From the NCBI GenBank assembly GCA_000435175.1, contig FR880036.1, positions 1 to 61,401 of the forward strand: a stretch of 61,401 bases of DNA, read 5' to 3'. Source of the stretch: Clostridium sp. CAG:245 (GTDB lineage: Bacteria; Bacillota; Clostridia; TANB77; CAG-508). Below the pieces are notes generated by a model. That model had not been told where the DNA came from. It was given only the letters and a program-made list of their open reading frames with translations, and ran no database searches. Below are positions 58,535 to 61,401 of this stretch, piece by piece (positions within the stretch are counted from its first letter, which is position 1; every line of letters starts with the position of its first letter). The position numbers were made by a program, and so were the translations under genes.

Positions 58535-60670
58535 TTATTCTTCTACGTGTTTTTCTTTGTTTTCTTTATTTTCTTCTAAGTCTTTCATTGTTAAGTTAAT
58601 TCTGTCTTGATTATCTATTTCATAAACTTTTACTTTAATTTCATCGCCTACTGCTAAAACATCTTCAACTTTTTCAACTCTCTTGTTTGATATTTTAGAA
58701 ATATGAAGTAATCCTTCTCTTCCTCCACCAATATCAACAAAAGCTCCAAAGTTCATTATTCTTGTAACTTTTCCGTCATAAACTTTTCCAACTTCGATAT
58801 CTTTTGCAATATCTTCAATCATCTTTAAAGCTTTCTTTCCGTTTTCCGCATCGTCTGTGTAAATGCAAACTCTTCCGTCTTCTTCGATGTCTATTTTAAC
58901 ACCTGTTGCATCTATAATTTTGTTTATCATTTTTCCACCAGGTCCTATTACATCTTTAATCTTGTCTACATTGATTGTTGTTGTAATTATTCTTGGTGCG
59001 TATTTAGATAATTCAGCTCTTGGCTCTGCTATTTGTGGTTTCATTATTTCGTCTAATATATAATCACGTGCAACTTTTGTTCTTTCAAAAGCTTCTTTGA
59101 TTATATCATATGTTAGTCCATCGTTTTTAATGTCAACTTGGATAGCTGTTATACCATCTTTTGTTCCACCAACCTTGAAGTCCATGTCTCCGAAGAAATC
59201 TTCTATTCCTTGAATATCTGTAAGCATTACATATTCATCTGGATTTTCTTTTGATGTAACAAGTCCTGTTGATATTCCTGCTACTGGTTTCTTTATTGGA
59301 ACACCTGCGTCCATAAGTGCTAGAGTGCTTCCGCAAATACTTGCTTGTGATGTTGAACCATTTGAAGATAATACTTCTGACACAACTCTTATTGTATAAG
59401 GAAATTCATCTTCTGATGGAATTACTGGAACTAGAGCTTTTTCAGCTAATGCACCGTGTCCAATTTCTCTTCTTCCTGGTCCACGTGATGGTCTTGCTTC
59501 GCCAACTGAGTAAGATGGGAAGTTGTATTGATGCATGTATCTCTTAGATTCTTCTTCGTCTAATCCATCTAATTCTTGTTCTTCAGATTTTGTTCCAAGT
59601 GTTACTACTGATAATACTTGTGTTTGACCTCTTGTAAATATTGCACTTCCGTGTACTCTTGGTAAAACTCCAACTTCACAAGATAGTGGTCTTATTTCAT
59701 CTATTCTTCTTCCATCTGGACGTTTGTGCTCTTTAAAGATCATCTCTCTTACACATTCTTTTTCTAGGTCGTGTATGCTGTTTGCAATCTCTGTGCTCTT
59801 TGCTTCTGTCTCTTCTTCTCCATATTTTTCAACAAAATATGCTTGAATATCTTCTGCTAATTTATCCATATTAGCATCTCTAACTTCTTTATCCACAGCT
59901 TGTACATCTTGATACATTCTCTCTTTGAAGTTTTCTTTAATTTCAGCATATACATCTTTGTCTGTTGCAAAAGAAACATATTCAAATTTTGGCTTTCCAA
60001 CTTCTTCTTTTATTCCTTCTATGAATTTGCAAAGCTTTTTAATTTCTTCATGTCCTGCTTTTATACAATCTAGCATTGTGTCGTTTGGTATTTCATCTGC
60101 TCCTGCTTCAATCATTGTAACCTTTTCCATAGTTCCAGCAACAGTTAATTTTAATCTGCTATGTTCTCTTTGAGCAACTGTTGGGTTTATAACAATTTGT
60201 CCATCAACATATCCAACATTTACAGCTGCTGTTGGTCCACCAAATGGTATATCAGAAATTGATAATGCAACTGATGCACCAATCATAGCACAAACTTCTG
60301 GGCTGTTATCTTGCTCAACAGATAAAACTGTTGCAACAACACATACATCATTTCTAAAATCCTTTGGAAATAAAGGTCTGATAGGTCTATCTATAGCTCT
60401 TGATGTTAAAATAGCCTTGTCTGCTGGCTTTCCTTCTCTTTTTTGGAAGCTTCCTGGAATCTTTCCAACTGCATATAGTTTCTCTTCGTAATCAACTGAT
60501 AGTGGGAAGAAATCAATTCCTTCTCTTGGTTCTTTAGATGCTGTAACATTTACCATTACAACTGTGTCTCCATAGTGAATAATTGCATCACCATTTGCAA
60601 GTTCTGCAACTCTTCCTGTTTCAACTGTTAGCTTTCTTCCAGCTAACTCTGTTTCAAATTTTCTGTACAT
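58535..60670 (-). CDS. pnp: Polynucleotide phosphorylase
   Basis: 711 residues. Two RNase PH-like domains (FETELAGRKLTVETGRVAELAN and RPDGRRIDEIRPLSCEVGVLPRVHGSAIFTRG), an alpha-helical linker, then KH (INKIIDATGVKIDIEEDGRV) and S1 (GKVYDGKVTRIMNFGAFVDIGGGREGLLHIS) domains. PNPase degrades RNA 3' to 5' using phosphate and works with degradosome partners. It follows rpsO in the classical rpsO-pnp order. RBS AAAAGGAGAG. Confidence 0.98.
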   Translation of the reverse strand: MYRKFETELAGRKLTVETGRVAELANGDAIIHYGDTVVMVNVTASKEPREGIDFFPLSVDYEEKLYAVGKIPGSFQKREGKPADKAILTSRAIDRPIRPLFPKDFRNDVCVVATVLSVEQDNSPEVCAMIGASVALSISDIPFGGPTAAVNVGYVDGQIVINPTVAQREHSRLKLTVAGTMEKVTMIEAGADEIPNDTMLDCIKAGHEEIKKLCKFIEGIKEEVGKPKFEYVSFATDKDVYAEIKENFKERMYQDVQAVDKEVRDANMDKLAEDIQAYFVEKYGEEETEAKSTEIANSIHDLEKECVREMIFKEHKRPDGRRIDEIRPLSCEVGVLPRVHGSAIFTRGQTQVLSVVTLGTKSEEQELDGLDEEESKRYMHQYNFPSYSVGEARPSRGPGRREIGHGALAEKALVPVIPSEDEFPYTIRVVSEVLSSNGSTSQASICGSTLALMDAGVPIKKPVAGISTGLVTSKENPDEYVMLTDIQGIEDFFGDMDFKVGGTKDGITAIQVDIKNDGLTYDIIKEAFERTKVARDYILDEIMKPQIAEPRAELSKYAPRIITTTINVDKIKDVIGPGGKMINKIIDATGVKIDIEEDGRVCIYTDDAENGKKALKMIEDIAKDIEVGKVYDGKVTRIMNFGAFVDIGGGREGLLHISKISNKRVEKVEDVLAVGDEIKVKVYEIDNQDRINLTMKDLEENKENKEKHVEE

Positions 60671-60701
60671 AATATCTCTCCTTTTAATTTATTTATAAGC
60701 A

Positions 60702-60814
60702 ATACTTGTACTTAGATTGTAACCTCTATAAAATGTTATTTAAGTTATTCTTTGTATGTTGAATTATTTTAAAACATAACATTTTATACAAGCTACCTCT
60801 AATTTTACAAGTAT
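60702..60814. repeat. Nested inverted repeats between rpsO and pnp
   Basis: ATACTTGTA (60702-60710) pairs with TACAAGTAT (60806-60814), and TATAAAATGTTAT (60727-60739) pairs with ATAACATTTTATA (60776-60788). This could fold into one long hairpin in the pnp leader, where PNPase and RNase III autoregulation acts in other bacteria, or be a small mobile element. Confidence 0.55.
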
Positions 60815-60913
60815 GGTTATACAACTTTAATGTGACTTTAAAATGAATTTTTTATTATTTTATGCTTTTTTGCATCAAAATAACAAAAATTTTTTCTGTA
60901 AATTTGTAAAAAT

Positions 60914-60940
60914 GGGCGCTTTATCATTTGTAAAACGCCC
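60914..60940 (-). terminator. rpsO terminator
   Basis: GGGCG/CGCCC outer pairs and TTTA/TAAA inner pairs, then ATTTTTA on the minus strand, 11 bp after the rpsO stop codon. Confidence 0.7.
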
Positions 60941-60950
60941 TATGTCTTTA

Positions 60951-61220
60951 TTATTTTCTAAGTCCTAATTTTTCTACGATGTCTCTGTATCTTTGAACAT
61001 CTTCTTTAGCTAAATAGTTTAATAAGCTTCTTCTAGCTCCAACCATTTGTAATAATCCTCTTCTTGAGTGATTATCTTTTTGATGTGTTTTTAAATGTTC
61101 TGTTAAATTATTGATTCTTTCTGTTAAAAGAGCTATTTGAACTTCTGGAGAACCAGTATCCTTTTCATCTCTTCTGTAAGTAGCAATAATTTCTTGTTTT
61201 CTTTCCTTTGTCATTTTCAT
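60951..61220 (-). CDS. rpsO: 30S ribosomal protein S15
   Basis: 89 residues: TKERKQEIIATYRRDEKDTGSPEVQIALLTERINNLTEHL, then HQKDNHSRRGLL and RRSLLNYL. All hallmarks of S15, which binds 16S rRNA helix 22 early in 30S assembly. RBS AGGAGGAA. A ~90-nt leader lies between the promoter and the start, and S15 often represses its own mRNA by binding the leader. Confidence 0.98.
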   Translation of the reverse strand: MKMTKERKQEIIATYRRDEKDTGSPEVQIALLTERINNLTEHLKTHQKDNHSRRGLLQMVGARRSLLNYLAKEDVQRYRDIVEKLGLRK

Positions 61221-61305
61221 TTCCTCCTAATTTTTATTTGCCTTATTCTTAGATTTAGTGGAGTTTTATCCTAAAACCATGAGTAAGGTATGTTTTACGG
61301 TATCT

Positions 61306-61334
61306 ATGATATCACAGATTGATAGAAAAAACAA
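61306..61334 (-). promoter_or_regulatory. rpsO promoter
   Basis: Minus-strand TTGTTT (61329-61334), 17-bp spacer, TATCAT (61306-61311). The leader contains GTTTTAGGATAAAAC, a small stem-loop that may be part of an S15-binding site. Confidence 0.6.
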
Positions 61335-61401
61335 TAGTTTTGCTTTAAAACAGTCAAATTTTATTATTTTGTTAATTGAAAAAGTAAATTCTATTTAATA
61401 A

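Noticed and set aside
1..61401. CRISPR arrays, rRNA, tRNA, replication origin
   Set aside because: I saw no regularly spaced repeats, no conserved rRNA or tRNA sequence and no DnaA-box cluster beside a dnaA gene.

Overview
The window looks like chromosome from an AT-rich, low-GC, spore-forming member of the Clostridia (Bacillota). Evidence: strong AGGAGG-type ribosome sites, an uninterrupted sporulation sigma factor of the SigK type, a SufCBDSU iron-sulfur operon, folate-dependent TrmFO, and the Smc, TypA, rpsO-pnp and cmk-plsC/rpsA housekeeping groups. Nearly all genes lie on the minus strand. I cannot assign genus or species from sequence alone. No rRNA, tRNA or CRISPR array was seen.

Layout. 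1-0.4 kb: the start of a prepilin-like gene cut by the window edge. 0.4-5.6 kb: suf operon. 5.8-6.4 kb: YoeB/RelB-type toxin-antitoxin pair. 6.6-11.3 kb: fused ABC exporter, a likely sporulation protein and two small unknowns. 11.4-15.5 kb: the most unusual region, described below. 15.6-22.1 kb: frameshifted tandem-HTH protein, Smc, a nucleosidase and a coiled-coil protein. 22.3-22.8 kb: a tiny ORF facing a small RNA. 22.8-36.6 kb: TrmFO, SNF2/SWIM helicase, HtrA, M23 peptidase, calcium-type P-ATPase and two more tandem-HTH proteins. 36.6-37.4 kb: decayed transposase and XRE gene. 37.5-41.4 kb: two acyltransferases and two family-8 glycosyltransferases. 41.6-44.7 kb: a Clp/FtsH chimera, SigK and a structured RNA. 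44.7-58.4 kb: NagZ-like, DUF368, TrhP-like and TrmR-like tRNA wobble enzymes, CYTH, TypA, S1 protein, Cmk-PlsC, P-loop/Asp23 protein, two glycosyltransferases and a second peptide/small-RNA locus. 58.5-61.4 kb: pnp and rpsO.

Main discovery. The gene at 13045-14463 encodes a prepilin-like N-terminus, Ig-like domains and a C-terminal C-type-lectin-like domain. Its last ~95 bp of variable sequence is a run of NNC codons (22 of 32 end in C) in a genome that otherwise avoids C-ending codons. A second copy of this C-terminus sits in a decayed gene at about 11424-11700. The two copies share 56 bp of perfect identity at the 3' side and a shared 16-bp sequence at the 5' side, but differ heavily between them, mostly where one copy has A on the coding strand. 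Both are followed by the same 11-bp stem with a GTAA loop. This is the signature of diversity-generating retroelement (DGR) target genes. No reverse transcriptase or template repeat is in the window, so mutagenesis would have to come from elsewhere. The upstream regions of this gene and of the partial gene at the window start share pairs of TTAAGTA-NNN-TACTTAA palindromes spaced 181-182 bp apart. An Rpn-type nuclease/transposase gene lies between the two variable repeats, and an EAL c-di-GMP phosphodiesterase gene lies just upstream.

Other structure. Two compact loci pair a very small ORF with a convergent small RNA. At 22.4-22.7 kb the RNA carries a hairpin loop complementary to the ORF's start codon. 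At least eight copies of a ~29-bp palindromic repeat sit at gene ends. There is also a pair of ~115-bp elements with terminal inverted repeats, and a GGGGACGGAG repeat that appears to supply a ribosome site or a C-terminus to neighbouring genes.
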